64,000 nucleotides of DNA from Marinitoga sp. 1197 (GTDB lineage Bacteria > Thermotogota > Thermotogae > Petrotogales > Petrotogaceae): contig NZ_AZAY01000005.1 in assembly GCF_001021165.1 (NCBI RefSeq), positions 1 to 64,000 on the forward strand, written 5' to 3'. Shown piece after piece: positions 32,053 to 39,914 of this stretch (positions within the stretch are counted from its first letter, which is position 1; each line of letters opens with the position of its first letter). A model generated the notes under the pieces. It did not search any database. It was not told the DNA's origin and saw only the letters and a program-made list of their open reading frames with translations. The translations under genes and the position numbers were made by a program.

Positions 32053-32076
32053 AGCTCTTTGACAAGTTAATAAATG
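32053..32076 (+). promoter_or_regulatory. boxA-like site 3
   Basis: AGCTCTTTGACAAGTTAATA resembles the boxA of the two nut-like sites and of rRNA leaders. No GGTTGC hairpin follows. It lies in the leader of the replication genes. Confidence 0.4.
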
Positions 32077-32120
32077 TCGCAGCAATAAACGAATAATATA
32101 TTTTTCGAAGAGGTGATTTT

Positions 32121-32912
32121 ATGACATATGTTGATTTTATCCGTTGGTTTTGGAAGCAACTAAGATATTTACCCATAGATGCACAAGAAGGTTTCTTGTT
32201 TCTTGCACTGTTAGATGAACTAAATGAATATTGGTTAGTAACGGGCAAGAGAGATTGGGTAAAACTTAGAGCTTCAGCCTTGATGGATAAATCACGTCTA
32301 AAAAAAGATACTTTTTATAGAGCAAGGAATAAATTAAAACAATTGGGATTAATAGATTACAAAGAAGGTAAAAACCGAAATGATTTAGCTAAATATTATA
32401 TTCCAGTGTCCGATATACAGACGCTACCCGCGACACTAAGTCAGACACTAGGTCAGACGCTAGGTCAGACGCTACCCGCGACGCTACCCGCGAATAATAA
32501 TATAGATATAGATATAGATATAGAAAAAGATATAGAAAAGAATAATATAGTCCCTCAACAAGTTGAAGGGCCACCGCCAACACCGTATCAAAAACTGGTT
32601 GAATTGTATCATACGTACTGTCCTTCTTTACCGAAAGTAAGGATTTTAACAGAAACAAGAAAAAAATATCTTAATGCTCGTTGGAAAGAACATCCGGATT
32701 TGAAATTCTGGGAAGATTATTTTAAAAGCGTAGAAAAAAGTGATTTTTTAACAGGTCGTGTTGATTATGGTAGAAGAACTCCATTTCTTGCGGATTTTGA
32801 ATGGTTGATACGACCAAATAATTTTGCAAAAGTAATTGAAGGAAAATATAAAAATCGTGAAGAGAAGGAAGAAAAAGAAGAAGATTACTACATAACTTTT
32901 CCAAAGGAGTGA
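32121..32912 (+). CDS. Phage replication initiator (DnaD/lambda-O-like) containing its own iterons
   Basis: 263 aa. Residues 1-90 form a winged-helix domain (WVKLRASALMDKSRLKKDTF, then LKQLGLIDYKEGKNRND) like phage replication proteins. A low-complexity 4-residue repeat (QTLPATLSQTLG...) at 99-124 is encoded by the iterons. An acidic linker follows (DIDIDIEKDIEK), then a C-terminal domain (TRKKYLNARWKEHPDLKFWE, then GRRTPFLADFEWLIRPNNFAK) of the type that recruits the helicase. DnaB follows one gene later. Domain order matches lambda O. Confidence 0.8.
   Translation: MTYVDFIRWFWKQLRYLPIDAQEGFLFLALLDELNEYWLVTGKRDWVKLRASALMDKSRLKKDTFYRARNKLKQLGLIDYKEGKNRNDLAKYYIPVSDIQTLPATLSQTLGQTLGQTLPATLPANNNIDIDIDIEKDIEKNNIVPQQVEGPPPTPYQKLVELYHTYCPSLPKVRILTETRKKYLNARWKEHPDLKFWEDYFKSVEKSDFLTGRVDYGRRTPFLADFEWLIRPNNFAKVIEGKYKNREEKEEKEEDYYITFPKE
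32418..32551 (+). other. Candidate phage replication origin inside the initiator gene
   Basis: Six 12-bp iterons (CAGACGCTACCC, GCGACACTAAGT, CAGACACTAGGT, CAGACGCTAGGT, CAGACGCTACCC, GCGACGCTACCC) run without gaps from 32418 to 32489. They are followed by about 60 bp of nearly pure A/T plus G with ATAGAT repeats. Iterons then an AT-rich tract in the middle of the initiator gene is the lambda ori arrangement. Confidence 0.65.
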
Positions 32913-32917
32913 AAGTA

Positions 32918-33127
32918 ATGATTGATATAAACAAAATTTTTGATGATCTTATAGACCTTTTTTTAAAATATTCAAACAGTTATGGCAGAAAAGCAGAAGG
33001 TTTAAAGAAGAAAATATTAGTTAAATATAAGACTTTCAGAAGTTTGTTTTTAAAAGTAAAATGGTGCGATGATGAATTACTTGCGTTTATGGACAATAAA
33101 ATTTGGGAGTGGAAAAATGAGAGTTGA
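32918..33127 (+). CDS. Small protein between initiator and helicase (69 aa)
   Basis: ATG at 32918 with AAGGAGTGA upstream; basic, helical; overlaps the helicase start by 11 bp. Position is that of a helicase loader or regulator, but it is too short for a DnaC-type ATPase and no motif is seen. Confidence 0.5.
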   Translation: MIDINKIFDDLIDLFLKYSNSYGRKAEGLKKKILVKYKTFRSLFLKVKWCDDELLAFMDNKIWEWKNES

Positions 33128-34397
33128 AGATTTAGAACGTTGGATAATAGGACATATGTTCCTTGATGATTCTGTTGATGTGTCTACCATAAACAAAAAA
33201 GACTTTTCAAATCAAAATTTAGGATTGATTTTCGAATATCTTAAAAATAAACTTGAAAACAATGAACCAATTGATATCTTTTCTGCATCTCATGATTTAA
33301 AAATAAAGCCTGAGAGTTTAGATGAACTTATAGATAGTATTCCACCTATATTTAATTTTGAAAATGCTGTAAAGAAACTTAAGGAAGAGAGTATAAAAAG
33401 GCAATTGAAAGATTTAACAAAGCAAATTAATGAAAATCTGGAAAATAATAATATTTATGAGGTTTTGAACTATGTTGAACAAAAAATATTGGGTATTGAT
33501 ATAATCACCGAAAGACCTTTTAAAACCTTTAATGAGAGTATTTCAACTTTTTGGGATGAATTGGAACAAGTAAGAGAATTGACATTGCAGGGAAAAATAA
33601 ATGGTATTCCTTCAGGAATAACGGATCTAGATAAATTTATAGGCGGATTTAAACCGGAGCAATTAGTTATAATCGCAGGTCGTCCTTCTATGGGAAAAAC
33701 TACATTTGCTCTTAATATTGCAACCAATATGGCAAAAAACGGAAATCCTTCTGCGTTCTTTTCTTTAGAGATGGGACAAAAGAATTTAAGAGATAAAATA
33801 ATAGCTTCATTTACACACATAGATTATCAGAAAATTGAAAATAAATTTTTAAATCAAAAGGAACAACAAATAATCCAAGGAGTTTTAAAAGAACATGGAA
33901 ATACGCCAATTCTTCTTGGAGATACAACACATCTAACGATAGAAAGTGTAAAGTCATTGGCTAGAAAATTAAAACGAGAATACAAAATAAAAGCACTATT
34001 TTTAGATTATCTACAGCTTATGGCCAAAACAACTGAACTTGTCAAAGAATTGGGGATGATCACACGACAGTTAAAACTTCTTGCTGTTGAACTTAAAATT
34101 CCAATTTTTCTTTTATCTCAACTGTCCCGTCAAGTAGAACATAGAGAAAATAAACGTCCATTAATGGCGGATTTAAGGGATTCAGGAGCAATCGAACAAG
34201 ATGCGGATATAATTCTCTTTCTATATCGACCAGCATATTACCAGCGATATAAAAAAGGTAATTATGAAGAAGAACCAGATAAAGCTGAAAAGATGGAGGT
34301 TATAGTTGGTAAAAATCGAAATGGAAGAACTGGGATAATCGAATTAGGTTTTTTTGGGAAATATTCTCATTTCTTTGATCTTGCATTGGTGAGGTGA
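33117..34397 (+). CDS. dnaB: Replicative helicase, DnaB family
   Basis: 426 aa. N-terminal helical domain (DLERWIIGHMFLD). RecA-like core with Walker A in VIIAGRPSMGKTTFALNIA, Walker B in ALFLDYLQLM, SQLSRQVEHRENKRPLMADL followed by RDSGAIEQDADIILFLYR, and the arginine-finger region VGKNRNGRTG. It unwinds the phage origin as a hexamer. The ATG at 33117 gives the family's normal N-terminus; GGGAGTGG lies upstream. Confidence 0.93.
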   Translation: MRVEDLERWIIGHMFLDDSVDVSTINKKDFSNQNLGLIFEYLKNKLENNEPIDIFSASHDLKIKPESLDELIDSIPPIFNFENAVKKLKEESIKRQLKDLTKQINENLENNNIYEVLNYVEQKILGIDIITERPFKTFNESISTFWDELEQVRELTLQGKINGIPSGITDLDKFIGGFKPEQLVIIAGRPSMGKTTFALNIATNMAKNGNPSAFFSLEMGQKNLRDKIIASFTHIDYQKIENKFLNQKEQQIIQGVLKEHGNTPILLGDTTHLTIESVKSLARKLKREYKIKALFLDYLQLMAKTTELVKELGMITRQLKLLAVELKIPIFLLSQLSRQVEHRENKRPLMADLRDSGAIEQDADIILFLYRPAYYQRYKKGNYEEEPDKAEKMEVIVGKNRNGRTGIIELGFFGKYSHFFDLALVR

Positions 34398-34402
34398 AAA
34401 AC

Positions 34403-34828
34403 ATGGCATATTCATTTAATAGAGTTATTTTAGTAGGAAGGCTTACGCGTGATCCTGAGATTAGAATGACAACAACAGGTGAAAAAATCGCTAATTTTGA
34501 TATTGCTGTAGATAGAGGTTATGGGGATAACAAAACTGTGGATTTTATAAAAATTGTTGCATTTAATAAAAGAGCTGAATTTGCTGAAAATTACTTGAAA
34601 AAAGGATTATTGATTCTTATTGAAGGTTCTTTGAGAATAAATAAATGGAAAGATAACAATGGAAATAACAGAGAAAGAGCTGAAATATGGGCTAATACAT
34701 TACAATTCATGGAATCAAAGAAACAACAAAATGTTGAGATAATTGAACCTGAAGAACCTTTTGGAAATATAGATGAAAAGGTTGATTTAAATTCAGATGA
34801 TATACCACAATTTTATCCAATTGATTGA
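34403..34828 (+). CDS. ssb: Single-stranded DNA-binding protein
   Basis: 141 aa. OB fold: FNRVILVGRLTRDPEIRMTT, DFIKIVAFNKRAEFAENYLKKG, LILIEGSLRINKW, then an acidic tail. The usual DDDIPF tip is replaced by DDIPQFYPID, which may still bind partners. ATG after GAGGTGA. Confidence 0.93.
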   Translation: MAYSFNRVILVGRLTRDPEIRMTTTGEKIANFDIAVDRGYGDNKTVDFIKIVAFNKRAEFAENYLKKGLLILIEGSLRINKWKDNNGNNRERAEIWANTLQFMESKKQQNVEIIEPEEPFGNIDEKVDLNSDDIPQFYPID

Positions 34829-34839
34829 GGAGGGAGATA

Positions 34840-34896
34840 ATGATTAGATTTTACTACAGAGGTGCAAAAGGATTCGGATCTACGGGGGTGAGATGA
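34840..34896 (+). CDS. Very short frame (18 aa) after ssb
   Basis: GGAGGGAG lies 5 nt before the ATG: MIRFYYRGAKGFGSTGVR. The stop overlaps the next gene's start (ATGATG). The strong ribosome site suggests real translation or coupling. Confidence 0.35.
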   Translation: MIRFYYRGAKGFGSTGVR

Positions 34897-35171
34897 TGGG
34901 AAGTGTTAGAACAGACGGAGCTTCTCAATATTTATCAAGTGCATTTGAAAGATTTGGACCACAATTGTATGAAACAATGCCATCTAGATTAGATATGCAG
35001 TATGAACAAATTTTGATCTCTTTAATGGATAGATTCACAAGAATTATATTAAAGAAAATAGGTGATGAATATGTTTTACATATTTATAGAGGAAATAAAA
35101 TTCAACATGAAGTGAGAAATGAAAGTTTTGATAGATTGATGTTCGATGCTGCAAGATATATGGGGGTGTGA
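34893..35171 (+). CDS. Unrecognised 92-aa early protein
   Basis: Two consecutive ATGs follow GGGGGTGAG. Helical N-terminal half, then RIILKKIGDEYVLHIYRGNK strands. Conserved-looking but without a recognised family. It lies within the replication operon. Confidence 0.5.
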   Translation: MMGSVRTDGASQYLSSAFERFGPQLYETMPSRLDMQYEQILISLMDRFTRIILKKIGDEYVLHIYRGNKIQHEVRNESFDRLMFDAARYMGV

Positions 35172-35174
35172 AAA

Positions 35175-35420
35175 ATGTTTGGATTTTTACTTACTTTTAT
35201 TGTGGGGGTTTTTGCTGGTTTTTTAATATTATCGTTACTTACAATTTCAGCAAGAAACGAACTTGAAGATGATATTTTGAGATTGAATTTTAAGTTATCT
35301 GAACAATTTTCTTTGAATGAAAAATTGAAGAAGAGAGTAAAAGAATTATCAAATGAAAATGCTAAATTATTCGCAGAAAATATGAAACTAAGAAGGGATA
35401 AACTTGAAGCTAAAAATTGA
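35175..35420 (+). CDS. Membrane-anchored coiled-coil protein (81 aa)
   Basis: One N-terminal transmembrane segment (FLLTFIVGVFAGFLILSLL, about 4-22), then a continuous coiled coil (residues 30-78). Overlaps rusA by 17 bp. Similar small proteins occur in phage early regions; role unknown. Confidence 0.55.
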   Translation: MFGFLLTFIVGVFAGFLILSLLTISARNELEDDILRLNFKLSEQFSLNEKLKKRVKELSNENAKLFAENMKLRRDKLEAKN

Positions 35421-35769
35421 ATTGGATTGTATTCCACCATCAACAAATCATGCGTATAAAAAAAGAGGAAATGGATATGGGATGTATATGACAAGAACAG
35501 CGAAAGAATTCAAAGAATATGCAGCTTATAAGGCTTTAAAGATTGTAAGAAAGTATAAAGTTAATCCATTTCCAAATGACAAGAAATTTTATAAATTACA
35601 TTTTGAATTTCATTTTAAAAATCGCAGGCATCCAGATCCAAATAATTTGTTAAAAATCCTCATTGATGCTTTGGAAGGTATTGTGTTTGAGAATGATCGA
35701 AACATAGATATATCAACAACATCTAAAATAACAGGCAAAGAAAAAACAATAATAGTTTGGGAACGATAG
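35404..35769 (+). CDS. rusA: RusA-family Holliday junction resolvase
   Basis: 121 aa. The N-terminus PPSTNHAYKKRGNG and the metal-binding segment HPDPNNLLKILIDALEGIVFENDRNI (acidic residues D-x-N...D-x-L-x-G...D-D/N) are RusA hallmarks; the basic residues between bind junction DNA. Starts with TTG after AAGGGA. It resolves recombination intermediates made by the exonuclease/RecT pair before packaging. Confidence 0.88.
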   Translation: MKLKIELDCIPPSTNHAYKKRGNGYGMYMTRTAKEFKEYAAYKALKIVRKYKVNPFPNDKKFYKLHFEFHFKNRRHPDPNNLLKILIDALEGIVFENDRNIDISTTSKITGKEKTIIVWER

Positions 35770-35779
35770 GAGGGAAAGT

Positions 35780-36010
35780 ATGAAAAAATATAGTTTTTTT
35801 AATTCACGACATTTAAAACAAATTTATGTTGAAGATTTAAAAGATGGGATTGGATTATTAACAGTATTAAATTCTAAAAATCCAATCCTCACGGATGAAA
35901 ATGATAATTTAATACAACTTTCAAATATCCACGATGTAATTATACATGTAGAATTTAAGGCTGATACAAAAATTTTGAAGGAAGGTAAAAAGAAACCTGC
36001 GATAATATAG
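35780..36010 (+). CDS. Unrecognised small phage protein (76 aa)
   Basis: AGGAGGG precedes the ATG. A beta-rich protein (IGLLTVLNS, VIIHVEFKADT) with a basic end. No family recognised. It lies between rusA and the sigma-like regulator. Confidence 0.5.
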   Translation: MKKYSFFNSRHLKQIYVEDLKDGIGLLTVLNSKNPILTDENDNLIQLSNIHDVIIHVEFKADTKILKEGKKKPAII

Positions 36011-36031
36011 TCAAAGGTGTGTGATAATTTT

Positions 36032-36514
36032 ATGAATTCTATAGTTGATATTCTTAAAGAAGTGCAAATTACAGAAGAAGATATAATTTTGATACTTCAA
36101 AAGTATAAACCCGCATTGCAAAAAATTATGGGCAAACAAGTTAATCTTGATTTTTATGACGATGAAATACATGTGCAAGAAAAATTTAAAAGTGATGAAT
36201 TTGGAAAAATTAAAAGTTTTGGTGCTTTAAAAATAAAAGATTTCAACGCAATGATAAAGGATGGGATTCCTAAAGAATTTGTAGATGCATTAGTAATAGT
36301 CAAAGTTGTAGAAGAGTGGTTAGAACTACTTACAACGCATGAAAAAAAAGTGATTTTTTGGAGATATATTAATCATGATTTTGAAAAAGATAAAAAATAC
36401 TACAAAACAATTTCTTATGAAAAAATAGGTGAAAAACTGAATATGTCGAAAGTTGGTGTTTATAAAATTGTTAAGAATTCATTAAGGAAAATAAAAAGAC
36501 ACAACAATATATAG
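36032..36514 (+). CDS. Sigma-70 region-4-like late regulator
   Basis: 160 aa. The C-terminal domain (EEWLELLTTHEKKVIFWRYI, YKTISYEKIGEKLNMSKVGV, YKIVKNSLRKIKR) is a sigma region-4/ArpU-type HTH. In many phages of Gram-positive-like hosts such proteins, placed last in the early operon, switch on late genes. The promoter at 36522 is immediately downstream. The ATG at 36032 is preferred to the GTG 15 nt earlier. Confidence 0.72.
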   Translation: MNSIVDILKEVQITEEDIILILQKYKPALQKIMGKQVNLDFYDDEIHVQEKFKSDEFGKIKSFGALKIKDFNAMIKDGIPKEFVDALVIVKVVEEWLELLTTHEKKVIFWRYINHDFEKDKKYYKTISYEKIGEKLNMSKVGVYKIVKNSLRKIKRHNNI

Positions 36515-36521
36515 TATTTTC

Positions 36522-36551
36522 TTGATTTTGGTTAACGAAATATGGTATAAT
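36522..36551 (+). promoter_or_regulatory. Candidate late promoter
   Basis: TTGATT (36522-36527), 18 bp, TATAAT (36546-36551). A terminator lies only about 30 bp downstream. Confidence 0.6.
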
Positions 36552-36578
36552 TTGTTATGATGGGATACTATACTTACG

Positions 36579-36606
36579 GGGAGCCTTAACAGGCTCTTTT
36601 TTTATT
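36579..36606 (+). terminator. Terminator right after the candidate late promoter
   Basis: GAGCC-TTAACA-GGCTC plus eight T. Same family of hairpins as 37939 and 54331. Promoter plus early terminator is the lambda pR'-tR' layout. Confidence 0.75.
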
Positions 36607-36668
36607 TCTTGACAAATATAATATTATTTTGATAAAATTGTGTAAAATAGTCTTAGGGAGTTGATTAT

Positions 36669-36881
36669 ATGTTTTTTTTTAGAAAAAAACCAAAAGATAT
36701 ATTAAATATAACTTTTGATGAAGATTTGGTTAAAATTTTAAAAGAGAAATTTAGGATTGAAGATCCTCTTAATTATATCTATACTTGTTCTATTTGTAAG
36801 CAAAATATTGGATTTAATAAAATTGGAGCTATAAAAATTAAAAATAATAAACTATATGTAATTTGCGAGGAGTGTATTTGA
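36669..36881 (+). CDS. Small zinc-finger-like protein of a cargo cassette
   Basis: 70 aa with CSIC (about 44-47) and CEEC (about 66-69): a zinc-binding pair of knuckles near the end. AGGGAG precedes the ATG. Its stop overlaps the start of the membrane protein gene (TGATGG), so they are co-translated. A TTGACA at 36609-36614 may start a cassette promoter, but the -10 is poor. Confidence 0.55.
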   Translation: MFFFRKKPKDILNITFDEDLVKILKEKFRIEDPLNYIYTCSICKQNIGFNKIGAIKIKNNKLYVICEECI

Positions 36882-37891
36882 TGGATAAATTTATAAACTT
36901 TTTTATTCAAAATAAAACTTCTATTCTTATTTCTATTATCACTTTTATTTTAGGAATGATAATAAATGGTTTTTGGAATATTATTAAAAATTCAATTAAT
37001 AATTTCATCGCAAATATATTTCGTAGCAAATCTTCATATCATAGAGCTTTAAAATCTAATATGAATCTTGCTATTAAAGAGATTCAAAAAATGTCTTTTT
37101 TCGATACGAAGCCTAATGATGTAAAAGTAAAATTAATAGAAAACGGTGATCCGGATGTTGATTATGAAGGAGAACAAATAATTTTTAAAATATCTAAAAA
37201 TAAAAAAATTAGTGAAAATGTTAAGATTCTATTCAAAGGATATGCTCGAGAATATATTTTAGGAAGAATAAAAATATATTTAAATAATCATCAAAAAGAC
37301 AGTTCAGAAGATTATATTGCAAAAACTTTGTGTCATCTTGCTAGACAAAAAAGAGTTGAAGAAAAAATACATGATGAAATAAATTTAAAAGCAAGAAAAC
37401 AAGAATATAAGAAATATATTGATAAATATAGCAATATAAGAAAGAATGGATTATTGTTTTCTATATTTTTCCCTGAAATAAAAAGAATGGGAAAACTTTC
37501 ACCTGATGGATATTTTGAGGAAATAAATTTCGAAAAAGAATTTGATGAATTTTTAAACTTTTTATATGATATAGCTACAAAAGATCATGGAGAAAGAGTA
37601 AATTTAAAATATAAATCGGATTTTTCTAAAATTGCAATTATTTTAGTAGCTAGTGATAATACATGGGAAAAAGGAAAAGCTAAACCATATATAGAGAGAA
37701 TAAAAAAACTCATAAAAAATAATTTTACTACAATATATTTAATAAGTGGAGGTTATAAAAATGAATATTCTTCAAAGGTTTTTAGAGAAATAAAAAAGGA
37801 AATTAAAGAAATAAGTTCTTACCCAAAAAAAGAAATCAAAGTAAGTAATCATAATACGATTCGTATATATAAACTTGATGTAATCATCTAA
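36881..37891 (+). CDS. Membrane-anchored protein with a cytosolic alpha/beta domain
   Basis: 336 aa. One transmembrane segment (SILISIITFILGMIINGFW, about 14-32), then a long soluble part. The final 110 residues look like a Rossmann-type domain: KIAIILVASDNTWEKGKAKP, TTIYLISGGYKNEY, VSNHNTIRIYKLDVI. No known effector motif was found. Bounded by matching terminators at 36579 and 37939 and unrelated to phage assembly, it looks like cargo: superinfection exclusion or defence are possible. Confidence 0.5.
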   Translation: MDKFINFFIQNKTSILISIITFILGMIINGFWNIIKNSINNFIANIFRSKSSYHRALKSNMNLAIKEIQKMSFFDTKPNDVKVKLIENGDPDVDYEGEQIIFKISKNKKISENVKILFKGYAREYILGRIKIYLNNHQKDSSEDYIAKTLCHLARQKRVEEKIHDEINLKARKQEYKKYIDKYSNIRKNGLLFSIFFPEIKRMGKLSPDGYFEEINFEKEFDEFLNFLYDIATKDHGERVNLKYKSDFSKIAIILVASDNTWEKGKAKPYIERIKKLIKNNFTTIYLISGGYKNEYSSKVFREIKKEIKEISSYPKKEIKVSNHNTIRIYKLDVII

Positions 37892-37938
37892 TATTACGTT
37901 GTTACTGGGGCAACGGTAAAAAAAACCAGACCCATGGG

Positions 37939-37967
37939 TAGGAGCCTTAATCGGCTCCTTTTTTTAT
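37939..37967 (+). terminator. Terminator of the membrane-protein cassette
   Basis: GGAGCC-TTAATC-GGCTCC plus seven T; nearly identical to 54331-54355. Confidence 0.85.
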
Positions 37968-38022
37968 TATTTCGACAAACATTGACAATTTTCGACAGAC
38001 TTCGGCACTGTAACAATTACGA

Positions 38023-38097
38023 CAGGATATGGTGTTAATGGTAGCATTCCACACTTGGGATGTGGAGGTGCAGGTTCGAATCCTGCTATCCTGACCA
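38023..38097 (+). tRNA. tRNA-Pro (UGG)
   Basis: A 75-nt cloverleaf: acceptor CAGGATA/TATCCTG (7 bp, C1-G72 as in bacterial tRNA-Pro), D arm with GG in the loop, anticodon stem CCACA/TGTGG with loop CTTGGGA (anticodon TGG), T arm GCAGG-TTCGAAT-CCTGC, discriminator A and encoded CCA. The D stem relies on two G-U pairs. It lies between a terminator and the terminase genes, so it is phage cargo rather than an attachment site. Confidence 0.85.
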
Positions 38098-38126
38098 TTA
38101 TCCCTCCTTGAAATAAATACCGGCAC

Positions 38127-38220
38127 AATCCGGCATTTTACCGGCATTCCTGCTTTAAAGAGACGGTGCTATTTAAATGTGCTGATCTCTTTAAGGTGTT
38201 AGTGAGTGCCGGATTTTTTA
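38127..38220 (+). ncRNA. Structured element upstream of the terminase genes
   Basis: Nested perfect stems: AATCCGGCA (38127-38135) with TGCCGGATT (38207-38215), and TTAAAGAGA (38155-38163) with TCTCTTTAA (38186-38194). The inner part CGGTGC...GTGCTG can pair with wobbles around the palindrome ATTTAAAT. A T run follows. It could be a structured leader, a terminator or a packaging-site DNA structure. An inverted copy lies at 886-1132. Confidence 0.5.
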
Positions 38221-38250
38221 TACTAATCAGAATTATACTAATTTAAATTA
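38219..38250 (+). repeat. Tandem TATACTAAT motif before the terminase genes
   Basis: Two 15-bp repeats, TATACTAATCAGAAT and TATACTAATTTAAAT, kept intact in the inverted copy near 990-1015. Possible binding site for terminase or a late regulator. Confidence 0.45.
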
Positions 38251-38300
38251 TTATATTGATTGTTTTTATTTTAAATGAGGAGATGAGAGAGGTGAGGTGA

Positions 38301-38681
38301 ATGAAAAGAAAAGAGTTGAGAAAAGTTAATAAAAAAGGGATTTCCAAAAGACAACAGAGAGCAATTGAAATGTTACTAGATATAGAAAAAGATTATACAA
38401 AAAAAGAAATTGCTGCTAAACTAGGCATAAGTGAGACAGCATTATACAAATGGTTCAAAAAAGAAGAGTTTGTGGAAGAACTTAATAAACAGTCAGAAGA
38501 ATTTTTCAAACGAAGCAAGAATATTGTAAATAAAGCTTTATTAAAAAAGATCATGAAAGGTGACGTTTCTGCAATGAGATTGTATTATGAAAAAGAAAAT
38601 GAATTTGTTCAGAAACATCAATTCTCTGGAAATTTTGAACTTGTAATTGATGGGAATGAGATAAATGATTCTGAGGATTAA
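38301..38681 (+). CDS. terS: Terminase small subunit
   Basis: 126 aa. A phage-type HTH (KKEIAAKLGISETALYKWFK, about 37-56) followed by a helical oligomerisation region (VNKALLKKIMKGDVSAMRLY). It recognises the packaging site and feeds DNA to the large subunit encoded next; the genes overlap by 17 bp. GAGGTGAGGTGA precedes the ATG. Confidence 0.85.
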   Translation: MKRKELRKVNKKGISKRQQRAIEMLLDIEKDYTKKEIAAKLGISETALYKWFKKEEFVEELNKQSEEFFKRSKNIVNKALLKKIMKGDVSAMRLYYEKENEFVQKHQFSGNFELVIDGNEINDSED

Positions 38682-39912
38682 ACATCCTGAAAAGATATTT
38701 AATGATGTATATTTTAAAAATTTGAAAAATAATTTTGGAACACAGATTTATTTTGGTGGGGCATCTTCTGGGAAATCTTTTTTTATTTTAGGGCAGAGGA
38801 CAATATTAGATGTTTTAACTTCTAATAGAAATTTCCTTATTGTTAGAAATGTTGCGAGAACAAATAGACATTCTACTTTTAATGAAGTTCTTAAAGGAAT
38901 AGCAAATTTTAATCTAAAAGATTATTTCAAGATAAATAAATCTGAGATGACAATTACAGCATTTAATGGTAATCAAATATTATTTGCAGGACTTGATGAT
39001 GTTGAAAAACTAAAGTCAATTACACCAGCTAAAGGAGTAATTACAGACATAATAATTGAAGAAGCCACTGAGATAAGATACGATGCGTTTAAACAATTAA
39101 CTAAGAGGTTAAGGGGTAAAAGTGATGTAAAAAAAAGAATTACTTTGATGTTTAATCCTATATATCAAACTCATTGGATTTACAAAGAATTTTTTCAGGG
39201 ATGGGTTGATGGCAAAGAAGAATTTATTAGCAAAGAAAAAGATTTGTATATATTAAAAACAACGTATAGAAATAATAAATTTTTGACTATTGATGATATT
39301 GAAAGAATTGAGAGTGAAACTGATCCATATTATAGAAATGTTTATATTGAAGGAAATTGGGGAATTTTAGGTAATGTTATTTTCAGGAATTGGAAAGTGG
39401 AAGATACTTCTGAATATAATTTTGATAGGTATATTAATGGTCTTGACTTTGGATTTGCAAATGATCCAGCTGCATTTATAAGAATGAGTTTTGATAGGAA
39501 AAGAAATAGACTGTTCATTTTAGATGAAATATATGCGACTGGATTGGATAATGAAGAATTAGCTAAATTAATCAAAGAAAAAATTGGTAGTGAATTAATT
39601 ACTTGTGATAGTGCGGAGCCAAAATCTATACAAGAATTGCGAAAATACGGCGTAAATGCACGTGGCGCAAAAAAAGGAAAAGGAAGTTTAGAAACAGGAT
39701 ATAAATTTTTACAAAAATTGGAAATAATAATAGATCCAAAATGTCAAAATACTATAAATGAGTTTACTGTACATAAGTGGAAAGAAAATAAGAATGGAGA
39801 AGCATTACCTATTCCGGAGGATAAAGATAATCATGCTATTGATGCTATTAGATATGGTATTGAAGATGAAATTATAGAAAATACATATATAGAAGAAGAA
39901 ATGGAGTGGTGA
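38665..39912 (+). CDS. terL: Terminase large subunit (PBSX/T4-like packaging ATPase-nuclease)
   Basis: 415 aa. Walker A in IYFGGASSGKSFFILGQ, Walker B in TDIIIEEATEIRYDAF, coupling motif RITLMFNPI, and the RNase-H-like nuclease domain with YINGLDFGF, LFILDEIYATGLDNEELAK, LITCDSAEPK and DNHAIDAIRYG. It pumps and cuts DNA into the procapsid through the portal. Confidence 0.92.
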   Translation: MILRIKHPEKIFNDVYFKNLKNNFGTQIYFGGASSGKSFFILGQRTILDVLTSNRNFLIVRNVARTNRHSTFNEVLKGIANFNLKDYFKINKSEMTITAFNGNQILFAGLDDVEKLKSITPAKGVITDIIIEEATEIRYDAFKQLTKRLRGKSDVKKRITLMFNPIYQTHWIYKEFFQGWVDGKEEFISKEKDLYILKTTYRNNKFLTIDDIERIESETDPYYRNVYIEGNWGILGNVIFRNWKVEDTSEYNFDRYINGLDFGFANDPAAFIRMSFDRKRNRLFILDEIYATGLDNEELAKLIKEKIGSELITCDSAEPKSIQELRKYGVNARGAKKGKGSLETGYKFLQKLEIIIDPKCQNTINEFTVHKWKENKNGEALPIPEDKDNHAIDAIRYGIEDEIIENTYIEEEMEW

Positions 39913-39914
39913 AA

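Noticed and set aside
38023-38097. tRNA-Pro as the prophage attachment site
   Set aside because: It lies in the middle of the phage genome between head genes and early genes, and the integrase is a serine type acting near 12.4 kb.
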